Of a stretch of 64,000 bases of DNA, positions 1-12,100 are shown piece after piece. Numbering within the stretch: the first letter of the stretch is position 1; each line of letters begins with the position of its first letter. This stretch comes from Marasmius tenuissimus (taxonomy: Eukaryota; Basidiomycota; Agaricomycetes; Agaricales; Marasmiaceae), in the NCBI GenBank assembly GCA_029532415.1, contig JAQOTA010000047.1:1984001-2048000 (forward strand), in the 5' to 3' direction. The position numbers and the translations under genes are program-made. A model generated the notes under the pieces. It was given only the letters and a program-made list of their open reading frames with translations. It was not told where the DNA came from and ran no database searches.

Positions 1-1321
1 ATATTCACGTTGTGCATTTGAAAGGAATTCTCCCCCTCGATCAAAATGTACGCGCTTGACCTTTTTGTCAGTCTGACGCTCTACAAGAGCGATCCATGCA
101 CGTAATTTTTGATCAGTATCAGATTTCTTTTGAATAGGATAAACCCATCCATAAGATGAAGCATCATCGAATAGCGTTAGAGCATATTCATTCTGATAAT
201 ATGATGCCTTGGGGTATTCTATCAAATCTCCGTGAACGAGTTTGAGAATCTCCTTAGCTCGTTTGGAAGAAGGTGGATACAATTTAGATACCATTTTGCC
301 TTGGGCACAGCCCCAACATATGGTTGTATCATCCTTTGGAATAGCCAATTTCTCTGGAAAACCTTTTACGTGTTCCACTATGTTCCTTAAAACTCTGGGA
401 TCAACATGTCCCATTCGTCTATGCCAAACTTTGGAAGTTTCTACGAAGAAAGATTTGACAGATGCGAAGAAAGACGTTCCCATAAGCGTCTTTGTGTTCA
501 TCCAGCAGGTTATCTCCTTTGAAGCTAGGATAGAAACTCATAAGGAGTGACCCATCTTCCTTATTCCGAATCGAAGTCTCTTGACCGCTTCCAATTGTCT
601 GATAACCCAGACTCTGGAATTTGCCGTCAGAGATTAAACGATGAGGGCTATATGGATTATACAACACTGGATAGAGTTTTGTATCTTGCGATACACCTGC
701 ACTGTTGGTATGTCTAATATTGACAGTACCATATCCCTTTAGCTGAATCTTAGCTGCATCACCAGCAGAGGTTGATAAGTCCATTGGTATAGCAAACTCA
801 TGATAGTCTATGAAATCCGTTATGAACGGAGTCATATGTCCTGAAGCGCCACTGTCAAGTAGCCAAGCTTCTTTAGGATTTATTGTATGATCACTCGTGA
901 TTGCAGAAAACGATTTGAATTGCATAGATTCGAATACAAGTACATTATTACATTTGTCGGATTTATTGTCCTTCAAAATGTGATTGTTCTGTATTGAAAT
1001 CTTATCAGCGAGTGTCAGACTATCAGAGTTAAATACTTGCCAAGGAGACCTATCATTACTCTCGTGCCAGTGTTCGTTGATATTATTCATTTCTTGCCAG
1101 GTTGCAGGTGCAGGTGGTGGAGGAGATGGCGGTTCAGGAGTTGGCGTACGATGTTCCTCAATAGGAGTATTCTGACCAGTACTTTCCATGGTGTCAGCAA
1201 TGAGATTTCTGTATCGTCGGATGATTAGATCCAACATATCATTGATGCATCTGCCACGGACAAGTTGGTATTCTGCAAGTTGAAATGCAGATTCAGATTC
1301 TCGTTGGATTCATTGAATTAC
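1..1321 (-). pseudogene. Copia protease and integrase (5' part of pol), frameshifted and cut by window edge
   Basis: After TAA 1322 the same frame continues, with one TGA at 1310-1312, into a proline-rich linker and a retroviral-type aspartic protease with AWLLDSGASGHMTPF near 830-870. The frame then shifts by one base near 487-510. In the new frame come the HHCC zinc-binding region (WHRRMGH and CWGC, 429-301) and the integrase core, with VHGDLIEYP as first catalytic Asp region and VHFDRGGEF as second, running off the window at base 1. The start of the integrase is otherwise clean. The frame break and stops mean this copy cannot make a normal polyprotein. Confidence 0.8.
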
Positions 1322-3529
1322 TTAAATCCTTCTCCTGATTAAGTCAACATCATGTGCTGCATCTGGACTATTAGTCACAGCAGTGCTAAGTTGTACTTCC
1401 TCAATACGCCTTTCCAAGACTGAGATCGTAAGAAGATCAGTGAGCCTGTTATCTGCAGTTTCCTGGGCTCTTTCGATTGCTTCAGTGATGCGAGGCTCAT
1501 TTGCCGCTGTAACCCATGGGTCAACTTCATATGCAGGCGAAGTTGGTCCTTCTCCAGGATAATCTGGAAGTTCGGACACCATGCCAATTGGGCTGCGGTT
1601 ATCAACAATTTCGCTTGGGGAAGCGATCTGTTGTGGTTGATCGGATGCTCTTGAAAGAGCTTGATCAGATGAGCTTCGTTGTACTGGTGATCGAAAGGTA
1701 AAATCGACAGAGGGTAGCCTAGCTGAAGTTGATGCAGGCTGCATAGAGAAGTATTGTGTTGGCAGAGGAATTGGCACTGGGTCTTGCACAAGATCTTCTG
1801 TAAGTCTAGCAAAAAGTCTCATGAACTGTTCCGGTTCATATTCCAGAGTCATTCCTGTAGAAAGTTTTTGCTCAAAGACTTGTGTAAAAGGTATCTCGTT
1901 TATCCATTGATACAAGTAGGTGTATGGGTTTCGAAGTTCACTAAATTTGATTTTAGGAACAAACCTGGTGAACTTGTCTTTGTTCTCAGGTTCGAAACGA
2001 TCTCCCCTAAGGTTGATCATCCTCATACCTCTACTGCGTTGGATAGATGTGCCTAGACCATGTAACCATTTTCCTTCTATGCCTAATAACACCATTAATT
2101 CCCAAAAAATGGGGTTCAGGGCCTGCGTGGGCATTCCGTGGAATTCATCCTCTTTATCAACTTTGAAGACATGATAAACATTCTTGTCTTCGGTTTTTCT
2201 GAAAAGAATCCAGTCTTTCCAGACGACCTTGTTGATATTGATGATAACTTGAGAGATATGATCCACATCCCATTTCCAGTACCCTGATGGTGTAAACACA
2301 TATACTGCCTTTATCTGTGTATTGTCTTCGACCTGCCATACAGCTTGTCTCGGAGTCATGTTATAACATGTGCTTCGGTCAATTGGATAGCAGAACATCG
2401 CAAGCTTGGTGTGAATCAAGATATAGATATTCTTATGTCTATAATGACCAAATCTTCTCCAGACTTTCTCAATAATGTGATCCATATGATCTTCTTCGTA
2501 TCCTGATGGCAGATCCATCCCCGATTTCCTGGTTAACATGGCAGGATGATGGAGATTTTTGTTCGCAAACTGAGTAGGATAATCGTAGGGTCTAACCGCA
2601 ATTTTGTACATCCTATCAGTGATCACATGCCATTCTTTATATTCGTTCAGGAAACGAAAAAGTTCTTTCTTGTCATATTTGACAAAGACATAATCATTCG
2701 GATCAAATGTATGGTTATATCGAACATCATTCACAGATGCATATGGGGGAGCGAAAGGAGGAGATGGTGGTCTCTGATTTGCCCAATGTTCACCAAGTTC
2801 AGGGTCATAAGTCTCATCTGGCCAATATTGATCAGGTGTATGGCACAAGAGAGAGTTTGGACGAGATACAGGAGCGTCTGGATCATATACGGATCCATGC
2901 TCCTGAGGCTCTTTGACCCCTTGATCTGTTGGCTGATTGAATAATCTGGCCAGATCTGATTGGGAAACTTCGAGTACTGAGAGTCCACTATATCCTTCAC
3001 TAAGTAATGCACCGGCAGAAGTCCTAATAGATGGAGAGTATTTCCAAGGCACACTAGCTTCGGTGCTATTGGATGGTTGAGCCTCAAATGAATCTTCGGA
3101 TGCAACTTCTGCTTCCGAGTCAGATGCCATCTGTTGTACAGGTAGCTCCTGAATCTGAGATTCATGAACTTGTGCTTGAGAACTTCGCACAAAATGAGGT
3201 AATTCTCCACTACTAGGTACTCCATCGTCCGGACTACTGAGTTCAGAGACATCAGGATGGTATTCTTCCTGTCGAGGATTAGGAAGAGTGAGAGAATAGA
3301 GTTCATCCTCATCATCACTACCAGCAGCTTCTGCTGCACGTCCTGCAGCTTCAAAGCGCTCTAGGTCTGATCCTTCAAGGTAATCAAGATCACTATAGGA
3401 GTCATCTGCTTGCTCCATTCGAGCTTGATCAAGAACTTGCTCGTTGCGACGAATATGTTCCTCAACATTTTGGGCAGTAATTGATACCATCCCAGCTGAG
3501 AAACTTTGATTATAGGCAATCCTATCTCG
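1322..3529 (-). CDS. Unrecognised 735-codon domain inside the Copia polyprotein
   Basis: An uninterrupted frame lies between gag and protease, in the same frame as both. It begins directly after the TGA at 3530 and ends at TAA 1322; the first ATG is at 3490. The first 270 or so residues and the last 150 are acidic and Ser/Pro/Gln-rich, probably disordered. The central part is dense in aromatic and charged residues (for example YWKWDVDHISQV, WKDWILFRKT, NPIFWELMVLLG) and looks globular. I do not recognise the family. Standard Copia elements have no domain of this size between nucleocapsid and protease. It could be a captured host gene, a lineage-specific gag extension or a separate domain released by proteolysis. 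An open frame this long in an otherwise decayed element suggests past selection. Confidence 0.6.
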   Translation of the reverse strand, partial: RDRIAYNQSFSAGMVSITAQNVEEHIRRNEQVLDQARMEQADDSYSDLDYLEGSDLERFEAAGRAAEAAGSDDEDELYSLTLPNPRQEEYHPDVSELSSPDDGVPSSGELPHFVRSSQAQVHESQIQELPVQQMASDSEAEVASEDSFEAQPSNSTEASVPWKYSPSIRTSAGALLSEGYSGLSVLEVSQSDLARLFNQPTDQGVKEPQEHGSVYDPDAPVSRPNSLLCHTPDQYWPDETYDPELGEHWANQRPPSPPFAPPYASVNDVRYNHTFDPNDYVFVKYDKKELFRFLNEYKEWHVITDRMYKIAVRPYDYPTQFANKNLHHPAMLTRKSGMDLPSGYEEDHMDHIIEKVWRRFGHYRHKNIYILIHTKLAMFCYPIDRSTCYNMTPRQAVWQVEDNTQIKAVYVFTPSGYWKWDVDHISQVIININKVVWKDWILFRKTEDKNVYHVFKVDKEDEFHGMPTQALNPIFWELMVLLGIEGKWLHGLGTSIQRSRGMRMINLRGDRFEPENKDKFTRFVPKIKFSELRNPYTYLYQWINEIPFTQVFEQKLSTGMTLEYEPEQFMRLFARLTEDLVQDPVPIPLPTQYFSMQPASTSARLPSVDFTFRSPVQRSSSDQALSRASDQPQQIASPSEIVDNRSPIGMVSELPDYPGEGPTSPAYEVDPWVTAANEPRITEAIERAQETADNRLTDLLTISVLERRIEEVQLSTAVTNSPDAAHDVDLIRRRI

Positions 3530-4948
3530 TCAAGCTTGTTCCTGTCTTTGAACTCTTTGATTCCTAGTCGACATATGCATTGCCTGTCGAAAGTTTAATT
3601 GCGGATATTGCTCAAAAGCTTCTGCCAAAGTTTGTGGTTCTTCGACTTCTGCTTCCTGTTGCAAATCAAGTAACTGTCGTGGTACTTGATTATCCGGATA
3701 TTCAATCGACAAATGCTCGTCAACTGGAACTCTGTATGTTACTGTTTTGCTCGCTTGCTCATGAATGGACATGTGAACGCTCTGGGGTTGAGAGAATTCT
3801 GCTTCTAAAACAGAGCATTGCTGAGCATCTAGAGCGGCAACGTGCGATTTTTGCCCCCCTTGCTTAGGCTTGTTCTGCTTTTTGCCTTTTCCCTTGCCTT
3901 TGCCTTTCTTGTTGTTCTTCTTCTTCAAAGAACCCTGCTGGTTCTGGTTATTATTATTCTGGTTCTGGTTCTGGTAGTTGTTCTGATTAGAACGATTGCC
4001 CCCATTGGGCTTACCACCAGACTTATTACCAGATGATCCAGACTGACCAGACCAATTAGGCGCAGACTTAAATTTAGGGACACCAGAAATCTTGGCGTTA
4101 TAGGCAGCAGTATATACTTCTGGTCCAGAATGTCCACCAGTCCTAGCATTCCATGTGTTGGTAATAATTGATATGATTTCAGAAAGCTTCAAATCTTCCT
4201 TTTTGAGTCGAATCACATATTCTTTGAGATTCGCCCATGATTTAGGAAGTTTTGCTATGATCATTAACACGAACAGTGCTTCTGGTATTTCAACATCCTG
4301 AGCCTTAAGTTTGTGTCGCTGGGTAGCAATATAATTGATACCAGCAACTGGGCTCTGATTCGATGGGAAACCCACCAAATGGAGGTTGGTATACATATTG
4401 AGAAGTTCAGCCGTGTTTTTGGAACCATAGTTTGCTTTAATATTCAAAATACAATCAATTACAGAATCCGGATCAAGGATAGCATCATGGATAGGGTATG
4501 TGCGCATTTGAAGTGCTCCGAAGCATTTTTCGTTTCAGTCCTGCCAAGTTCTGTATTCAGTCTTGATAGCTTCTGTGGCGTCAGCTGCAGGTGAATCAGG
4601 CTTCGATTCAGTGAGAACCTTAGCATTTCCCTGGGTACAAAAGTATGCTTCGAGCGTGCGGATAAACTCCTTCCAATTAGATCCGTCCTGTGCCAACATA
4701 GGAACACTGTTAAGAGCTCCCTGTCCTGCGGGGAGTGTGGCTTCAGCTGCCTGTGCGTAAAGAGGCTGCTGGGCATTGTTATAAACCCTTTGAGAGTAAG
4801 GATTATACATTCGAAGGGGCTGATTCGAGGGAGCCCTAATACTGAACGTTTCTCCTTCAGCCTGAGAAACTCAATAGTTTTCACCATCGGGCTGTCTGGC
4901 AATGACGATCTCGGGTTCATTGGTGTGTTCTTGTGAATTGTGAGACAT
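3530..4948 (-). pseudogene. Copia gag-like protein, two internal TGA codons
   Basis: This would form the virus-like particle and bind element RNA. The ATG at 4948 is chosen because it opens the long frame shared with everything downstream; an internal ATG at 4810 follows the first stop. TGA codons interrupt it at 4871-4873 and 4535-4537, each replacing a plausible CGA, and a third TGA at 3530-3532 marks the end used here. The middle resembles the UBN2/gag-polypeptide helical domain of Copia gags. The tail has no CCHC zinc knuckle. Instead there is an Asn/Gln-rich tract followed by a Lys/Gly run (about 3850-4030 on the plus strand) that could bind RNA non-specifically. The frame continues past 3530 without a shift. 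Confidence 0.75.
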
Positions 4949-6006
4949 ATTTGGTTTCTGCCGAAAATCCCGTGAGCGTTCTATTTTCTTTCTTAAAAGA
5001 ATAAATGATCGGGAGATTCGACAGTGCTGCTACCAGGTAGGTCATCACAACAGAACATGCAGGGGAGTTAATCTGGTTACGTAGTCCCAGCCAATTTGCC
5101 ATGGTCTTACGGTGTAACCTCCAGTGTGTATATGTCTGGTGATTCCTTCATGCTATCTGGTCTCAATCCCAGACTAGCAAACGTCTTCCATATGCCTAAA
5201 GAATATTATTATTAGAGTTCTAGATCGTTCCATGGAGTACATTCCGCTTCCTCCACGCCATAAGCGTAAGGTTGACAGAAATAACCAATGGAGATGCTAG
5301 AGTCTAACAATAATTTGAATCGGAGGTCATATGGGCAAGGAGTCCCTGTACATACTAAAGTGGCCGTTTTGATATGTATAACTATATCATAAGAAATCCC
5401 AGTTGTAATGGTCATTTGACCGCGGCATTTTTCAGCCTTCAGACATCATGGCGAACTGGTTTAGAAGCACAGTTCCATGGACATCCCAAAAGGTGCCTCT
5501 CCAGCCGAAGCTGTACAGCCGAGGACCACCCGATGAGCCAGCATAGTCAAACTGCACAGTGGGTTATAACGTTCTAAACCTCACCTTGGGTTAGATAGCT
5601 TTGTAGAGCTAGTAGTTAGAGTGCTTTGAGATGCTTGAGAAGTGATAATCAAGTAGATTGTCCTAAGGCTTAAGGCCTTGGAATACCAGCTTTTATACAC
5701 AAGTTTCAGTACATGTAAGAGTCATTACCATTGTATGAAACTACTACTAGAAGTAGGTATTTAGCTGTATAGTCATAATACTAATGAGTGTGTCTGCAGT
5801 CCTATTGGCCTGCTTAGCTATCGAAGTCCATTGTGCCTCGCACTAAGGACTATGAGCATCATCCCTGATGCAAGTACTACATAGTGAGTATCTACAGTAT
5901 CATTTGTGAAGCAATAGCTACGTAGATTCTTCTTGCATGAGAGTGCAAGTGTTCATAGAGGCATAGCTCTATAAATAGTGTGTAACGCGTAAATAACATG
6001 TCAACA
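4949..6006 (-). repeat. Putative Copia 5' LTR and untranslated leader
   Basis: This block separates the gag start at 4948 from the neighbouring chromovirus fragment. It has no credible coding frame and is AT-rich between about 5580 and 6000. On the minus strand it begins TGTTGACATG at 6006, matching the usual 5'-TG of an LTR. I could not place the LTR 3' end or a primer-binding site with confidence, because the matching 3' LTR lies outside the window. The assignment rests on position and the terminal motif only. Confidence 0.4.
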
Positions 6007-6521
6007 ATGTATCACATGATATCCATCACGTTCAACAAACCCACAACAACTATATCGAGGAAAGCAAAGGATTCGCAGTCAGAAACAGCGTAACCCTAAA
6101 CGGGAAAAATGTTAAAACGACTAGACCAAAAGCAAAGCTTGCAAACCATCGATATGGCCCGTTCGAGGTAACAGAGGTGCTGGGGCCAGTCACATACAGG
6201 CTTAAACTTCCAAAGAAATGGTGTATCCATCTCCTTAAACCCTTCAGGGAGACAGAGGAACATGGACCCAACTACCCCGGACAGGCACCAGAACTTGTAC
6301 CAGAGGATACAGAATACGAGGTCGATGAAATCTTAGATTCGGGGAAACCTGATGACAGGCACATTCCCATCGAATACTTCATACAATGGGTAGACTTTCC
6401 AGAGACAGAGGACTCATGGGAACCCAAATCAAATCTTGAGAACGCAAAAGAGGCAGTAGAGGAATTCCACTCAAAACACCCCACAGCATTTCAAGAGCCA
6501 GAAAAGAGATGGAGCAAATGA
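6007..6521 (+). pseudogene. 3' end of a chromovirus (Ty3/Gypsy) pol with chromodomain
   Basis: An open frame begins at the Copia junction and runs to a stop at 6519-6521. It encodes the end of a Gypsy integrase (LANHRYGPFEV, then YRLKLPKKW and HLLKPFRE) followed by a chromodomain (YEVDEILDSG, IEYFIQWVDF, WEPKSNL). The chromodomain would steer integration by binding modified histone H3 in heterochromatin. The rest of pol is absent and presumably lies left of the Copia insertion, outside the window. It belongs to a different family from the intact chromovirus at 6950-13445: the polypurine tract, LTR start and protein sequence all differ. Confidence 0.8.
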
Positions 6522-6552
6522 AATAAACGTGTTCCAGGTGAAAACACGTCTT

Positions 6553-6949
6553 AAGAGGGGGGTACTGTTACGATTTACCTCTATTCTCACCAACAAGCAC
6601 CCATACAGACGCCTCTCCCTACCCAACTCACCTCTCTGGGAAAGGAAGGTGAAGTGTAGATAGAGGCAGATATGCCAAGTAGTGAATGGTTTGAACTTCA
6701 CAGAGGCTCAGAGCTGTCAATTGCAAAGCTGTAGGGGGGTTGGGGTGGTAGTATGACATGTAGCATGGCTCAACTGACACATCAGCAAGATAATTTGTGG
6801 TAAGATTAGTTGTAGTTTGATGGTAGTTAACATTGGCAGGGTAGGCATATTCAAGATTGTTGTTGCAGAAGGTAGAATCCAAAAAGTGTTCATTGATGAC
6901 TGTGGGATGGAAGCAGGTGTGAAATCTCCAAGAAAATCATGGTTCCATG
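6553..6949 (+). repeat. Polypurine tract and probable LTR start of the truncated chromovirus
   Basis: A purine run (AAGAGGGGGG, 6553-6562) sits 31 bases after the pol stop and is followed by TGTTACGATT at 6566, the expected order of polypurine tract and 3' LTR. The LTR end was not found; sequence up to 6949 is non-coding to my eye. It is interrupted by the insertion of the second chromovirus at 6950. Confidence 0.5.
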
Positions 6950-6954
6950 ATGAT

Positions 6955-7334
6955 TGTCATAAATTCCCCTCCTATCTTATCTTTCCTCCTTATCTTATCA
7001 TTTTCCATCTTATCTATATCTTATCCCTCACATGACTCATATCTTATCATACGGACACATGGTAGATACATGAAGGGACCCACATGCTGTAGACACATGT
7101 TGGTCCTGTTTCAGATACTGTTTCACGATGTCATACCTTGATGTCATACCTCACCGTAGACACATGCCGCAGTCCTCCAAGTAGTATATAAGAAGTAGAT
7201 ACTCTGCATGTATTCCCCAGTCTTGAGCTGGTTTATTCCTCACCAGTATTGAGTTCTCTATTCTTTGCCTCATTCTTCGTTGTCTGAAAGCTTAGTGCGA
7301 CGCGTCACCAGGTCAGAACTGGTGATTGCTGACA
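6955..7334 (+). repeat. 5' LTR of the complete chromovirus
   Basis: 380 bp, TGTCATAAAT at the start and GATTGCTGACA at the end, matching 13061-13440 along its whole length with scattered substitutions. It contains GTATATAAGAAG (around 7185), a likely TATA element for the element's own transcript. Confidence 0.93.
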
Positions 7335-8053
7335 TTAGCTCAAGACTTCTCTATTCCTCTTGACCGTCGCACGTTCTCCCACCCCAAACCTTTGATCTTT
7401 CATACTACATCCTTTCCCCTATCCCGAAACTTTGATCCTACACATTTCATAAACCTTCCACACCCTCATCCTTTTCTTCTCTCATCATCTTTCCCCTTCC
7501 GCCGGTGATTGGAAAATTCCACGTATACTACCGGGTATACTGTTGGTCTTGCTGAGTTGGCTGCCTGAAGAAGGTCCGGCGCACCCGATCAGTGAAAGAA
7601 GCCACTTCTATTGAAACGATCTTTGGCTATTCTCCTTTAGTGGAGGTAGTTTAGGGGCCTACTCCCCTTCCCAGGAAGACTTCGGCTATCTCAGCTTATA
7701 AACTGAGAGACGTCGGCTGGGCATTGCGAATCAATAGTAGTTCTTGGGCTCCATAGCTACGTACATACATTTACCTACATACAATACAACCTGGGGTTGG
7801 TTTCCCTACGAGGCCAACTGACAAAGAACAAGTTTAGTTTTGAAGGAAAGTCGAACTAGACGAGTTATTACGATATTTACCCCTACGATACAACCCACAA
7901 CTACCTGAGTGAGGTAGCCGGCGAAGAAGAAGACGAACAGCTGGTCTAAGATTGAAAATATAAGATCTCGATCAGTTTAGTAGTGGACTTTAGATTACAT
8001 TTTACTATACCACACGAACAACACTACACCCGTACCCAGAAACCTCGTACATC
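7335..8053 (+). other. Chromovirus untranslated leader
   Basis: About 720 bases between LTR and gag ATG without a credible coding frame. No standard tRNA primer-binding site starting TGG is visible right after the LTR, so priming may use another tRNA region or self-priming as in Tf1-like elements; this could not be decided here. Confidence 0.5.
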
Positions 8054-9148
8054 ATGAGCGATAACGCCGAGAACCCACAACCCCAACCTATCGAAGACCC
8101 TGTCACCGCACACCTAACCAACGAACAATGAAACCTCTTCTCACCTGACTTAGAACATGCCAATTTCTGGCAACTCCTATGGGCTCTGTTCCGGACACTA
8201 CTCCTATGGATCCAGAGCATCGCCCACGCCAGTGGAAATACCTCCACGGCAACAGAGAGGATATCAGGAAACATAGACAAATTCACAAACCAAGAACCAA
8301 AGCTAGATATTTCCCCACCAGAGAAGTTTGCAGGCTCACCTGAGAAGGTTGATGCTTTTGTAAACACATTAGTCCTCTACTTCAAAGGAAAGAAGATTAA
8401 CACAGACGAAGGGCGAATCATATACGCTCTCTCTATGGTTGTTGGCGGCACAAATGACGTTGCTACCAACTGGGCAGATCTACAACGAAAACTGATCGTT
8501 GAAGAAGATGATAGCCGGTTGAAGACATGGAAGGACTTCCGCGACGCCCTGGTTGCCTACTTCAAGTACTCGTCTACCAAAGATGAGCTACAGACTAAAC
8601 TCACCAACTTGAAGCAAGGAAAAGGGACTGCTGATGAATTCATCATGCAGTTCAAGGCAATCATGGGGGGGACAGCCTTTGATGATGAAGCTCTCTTGTA
8701 CTGGTTTAAACTTGGGTTAAATGATGGGTTGAGAAAATTGGTTTGGAGCTTACGTCCCATGCCGACAACTCTCAAAGAATGGATGAATGAAGCGTCAAAT
8801 CAAGATCGCACCTATCGCATGGATTGAGAATACCAGGCACACAAACGTGGATCAGGGTCAGCACAAACAGAGAAAGCTAACAAATCCCCAGTCAACAACC
8901 ATGCAGCCGCCACCACAAAGACCACAGAAGTCAAAAGGGAAACAGTAACAACTACCCCAGATCCGAATGTGATGGATATAGATGCAATGAAGAAGAAGGG
9001 CCTGTGCTATAAATGCAAAAAGCAGGGTCATAGATTCTTCGAATGCCCTGAAGGAAAGGGCAAAGAGAAAGACTGATTCAACGTTCGAGAGTTGTCGAAA
9101 GAGGACAGGAAGGACTTGATAGAGGCATTGTTGAACCAGGATTTTTGA
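8054..9148 (+). pseudogene. Chromovirus gag with CCHC zinc knuckle, three internal TGA codons
   Basis: The ATG at 8054 opens a frame of 364 codons ending at TGA 9146-9148. It is interrupted by TGA at 8129-8131, 8825-8827 and 9074-9076. The capsid-like middle (FAGSPEKVDAFV to LKEWMNEASNQD) is followed by the zinc knuckle CYKCKKQGHRFFEC, which has perfect CX2CX4HX4C spacing and binds genomic RNA. The stops at 8825 and 9074 fall where relatives usually carry Arg, so CGA to TGA is the simplest change. The pol frame begins one base back at the gag end, implying a -1 shift or reinitiation in the living ancestor. Confidence 0.85.
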
Positions 9149-12100
9149 ACACCCCAGGAGATAGTACCGACTCTAAGGGGGATTATGCTCTTCAATTTGT
9201 AAATTATAATGTAGTCATTCCGGAAATAGACGACACATTGAAACAGATCGAGAGAGGTACCCGGTTCAACAATTGGCGCCTGCGACCCTGGACAAGCCAG
9301 TGGTATGCACAGCGTCTGAGGCAAATGAAAACGGATATGGGAATCATTCTATTGAGGACAATGGTTCACCCAAAGAGGTGATCAGAATGCACTGAATCAG
9401 TTCTCAAAGAGCTCAACCTACTAAACGACTGGAATGTTGTTGAAGCTCTTGATGAACTTAAGAACCCACCACGTTACATTCGAGGAAATGGAAGCCAAAC
9501 GAACATAGACCTGGTCATTAGCACTTTAGATGATCAGAGATCTTTGGAAGTAAAAGCATTACTCGATAGTGGGTGTACAGGAAGTGCAATAAATGATCGC
9601 TTTATCCAAGAACATGGCATCAACACAAAGAAATACGTCAGATCAACCCCTGTGTACAATGCAGACGGCACACTAAACTCGGGAGGCCCAATCTCAGAAT
9701 ACGTCGATCTGAGAATCACGATTGGTAACCATGTCGAAACACTTAGCTTTGCAGTCACCAACCTTGGCAAAGCTGACATGTTTATTGGTCACGAATGGCT
9801 AAGAAAACACAATCCGAGTGTCAACTGGCAGACAGGAAAGATCTTGTTCGATAGATGCCCAGATGAATGTCGCCCTATTGAGTCCAATGCTGAACCGGAA
9901 GATGATCCTGACGATGACGATTGTCCAGAGATAGAGGCTGGAGATCGAATACTTGTAGTAGATATCCAACAGGAATTACACATACGAGCTCGAGAAAATG
10001 TGTCCACGAAACTAGCACATGAAGCCCAAAAGGACAAAGAGGAGCAGACCTTTGAAGAGATTGTCCCAGAAGCATACCAAGACTTTAGGGACATCTTCGA
10101 TAAGAAGGACTTTGACCAACTACCACCGAGAGGCCCCTGGGGCCATGCCATCGAACTAATCCCAGGAGCAAAAGGTCAAAACTCTGCTAAGATATACCCT
10201 CTTAGTCCTGCGGAACAGAAGGAGCTTGATGTATTCCTGGAGGAGAACCTGAAAACCGGTCGAATTCGACCATCTAAGTCACCAATGGTGTCGCCCTTCT
10301 TCTTTGTCAAGAAAAAGGATGGAAAACTGAGACCTGTGCAAGATTATAGAAAACTCAACAAGCAAACGATTAAAAATCGCTATCCATTGCCGTTGACACA
10401 GGAACTCATTGACAAACTCAAAGGCACTGTTTGGTTCTCAAAGATGGATGTTCGATGGGGTTTCAATAATATCAGGATCAAGGAGGGAGACGAATGGAAG
10501 GCAGCATTCCTCACAAACAGAGGGATGTTTGAACCGCTCGTCATGTTCTTCGGTCTTACTAATTCACCTGCGACGTTCCAAACAATGATGAACACCATTC
10601 TTCGTGAAGAAATCAATACAGGGAAAGTCGTCGTATACATGGACGATATCCTTGTCTTCACTAAGACATTGGAGGAACACAGGGAAATGGTTCACCGAAT
10701 CCTAGATAAGCTTTGTGCACACAAGTTGTACCTGAAACCAGAGAAATGCCAGTTTGAACAACTCGAAATCAAATTTCTTGGGCTGATCGTCGGGAAGGGA
10801 CAAGTCAGAATGGATCCAGTCAAGGTGAAAGCTGTCAGTGAATGACCCACACCAAAAGACAAGAGGGATGTACAACAATTCCTCGGATTCATCAACTTTT
10901 ACCAACGTTTCATCCGAGATTTCTCACATGTGGCACATGCTCTGCACAAGCTGACTGGGAAACATAGTTGGGAATGGACAAAAGCACAGGAGAGCACATT
11001 CAATGACCTAAAGAAAAAAGTCACAAGTGCCCCAGTGCTGGCCATACCCAGAGACGATGGGAAATTCCGCATTGAAGCAGATTTGTCAGATTTTGCTGTA
11101 GGGGCTATATTGTCACAATACCAAGATGGCAAATGGAAACCAATTGCATTCCTTTCTCACTCACTGAACAAAGCAGAGAGAAATTATGAGATCTACGACA
11201 AGGAAATGCTCGCCATTGTGATAGCCCTCCACGAATGGAGACAATACCTGTTGGGTACAATGGAAGATTTCGAGATCTGGACAGATCATAAGAACCTCAA
11301 ATACTTCAGAAAACCACAGGATTTGAACCGACGACAGGCCAGATGGGTAACTATGATGCAGGACTACCACTTTACCCTGCACCATAAACCTGGACGGCAA
11401 AATGCTAAAGCGGAGTACCTGTCGAGACGAGCAGGTCATGAGAGGGGGGTAAATGACAACAAAAACGTTGTTTTACTCAAACCAGAACTTTTCCGCCTCA
11501 TTGTCATATCATCACTAGACGAAAGCATAATGACTTGAATCAAAGGAAACAAAGATCGAGATCAGTCTGTGATTGAATCGTTGACAAAGAAGGAAAAAGG
11601 CTGGGAAGAGAATGACGAAGTTGTCACATGGAAGGACAGGGTCTATGTTCCAAAAGATGAAAGGCTTAGGGAAGATATTATCCATCTTCATCACAATACA
11701 TCCCTAGCTGGACATCCAGGACGGTTTAAGACGTTAGAGCTGATTACCCGAAACTATTGGTGGCCTAAGATCAATTTTGATGTCAAACGTTACATCAACG
11801 GATGTGACAGATGTCAAAAGGCAAAACCAAGAAGGGAAAAGCTTGTGGCACCGCTTCAGCCAAATGAAATTCCGGAGAAAGCATGGGAAATAGTAACGAT
11901 CGATTTCATAGGCCCACTCCCATTATCTCAGGGCCGAGATATGATCATGGTTGTAGTAGATCGCTTGACCAAGAAGGCGATTTTCATTCCCACAAACCAA
12001 CAGATTACTTCGGAAGGAACAGCACGGCTTTATATTGAACATGTGTTCAAGGAACATGGATTACCCCGAAAGGTTATCTCAGACCGAGGACCTCAGTTTG

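Larger units (their letters stand above)
1..6006 (-). mobile_element. Ty1/Copia LTR retrotransposon, decayed, 5' half only
   Basis: Read on the minus strand, this stretch shows the Copia order: leader, gag-like protein, aspartic protease (DSGASGHMT), then the GAG-pre-integrase motif WHRRMGH and the integrase core. Reverse transcriptase and RNase H would lie to the left of base 1. One reading frame runs from an ATG at 4948 to about base 500 and is broken by TGA at 4871, 4535, 3530 and 1310 and TAA at 1322. A one-base frameshift near 487-510 then moves the frame into the integrase. The right end is taken as 6006, because the minus strand there begins TGTTGACATG, a plausible LTR start, and a different retroelement frame resumes immediately beyond. 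The inner LTR boundary was not resolved. Confidence 0.85.

Noticed and set aside
5560..5600. Possible half-tRNA primer-binding site of the Copia element (GTTATAAC region)
   Set aside because: Similarity to an anticodon-arm complement is short and the LTR boundary next to it could not be confirmed.
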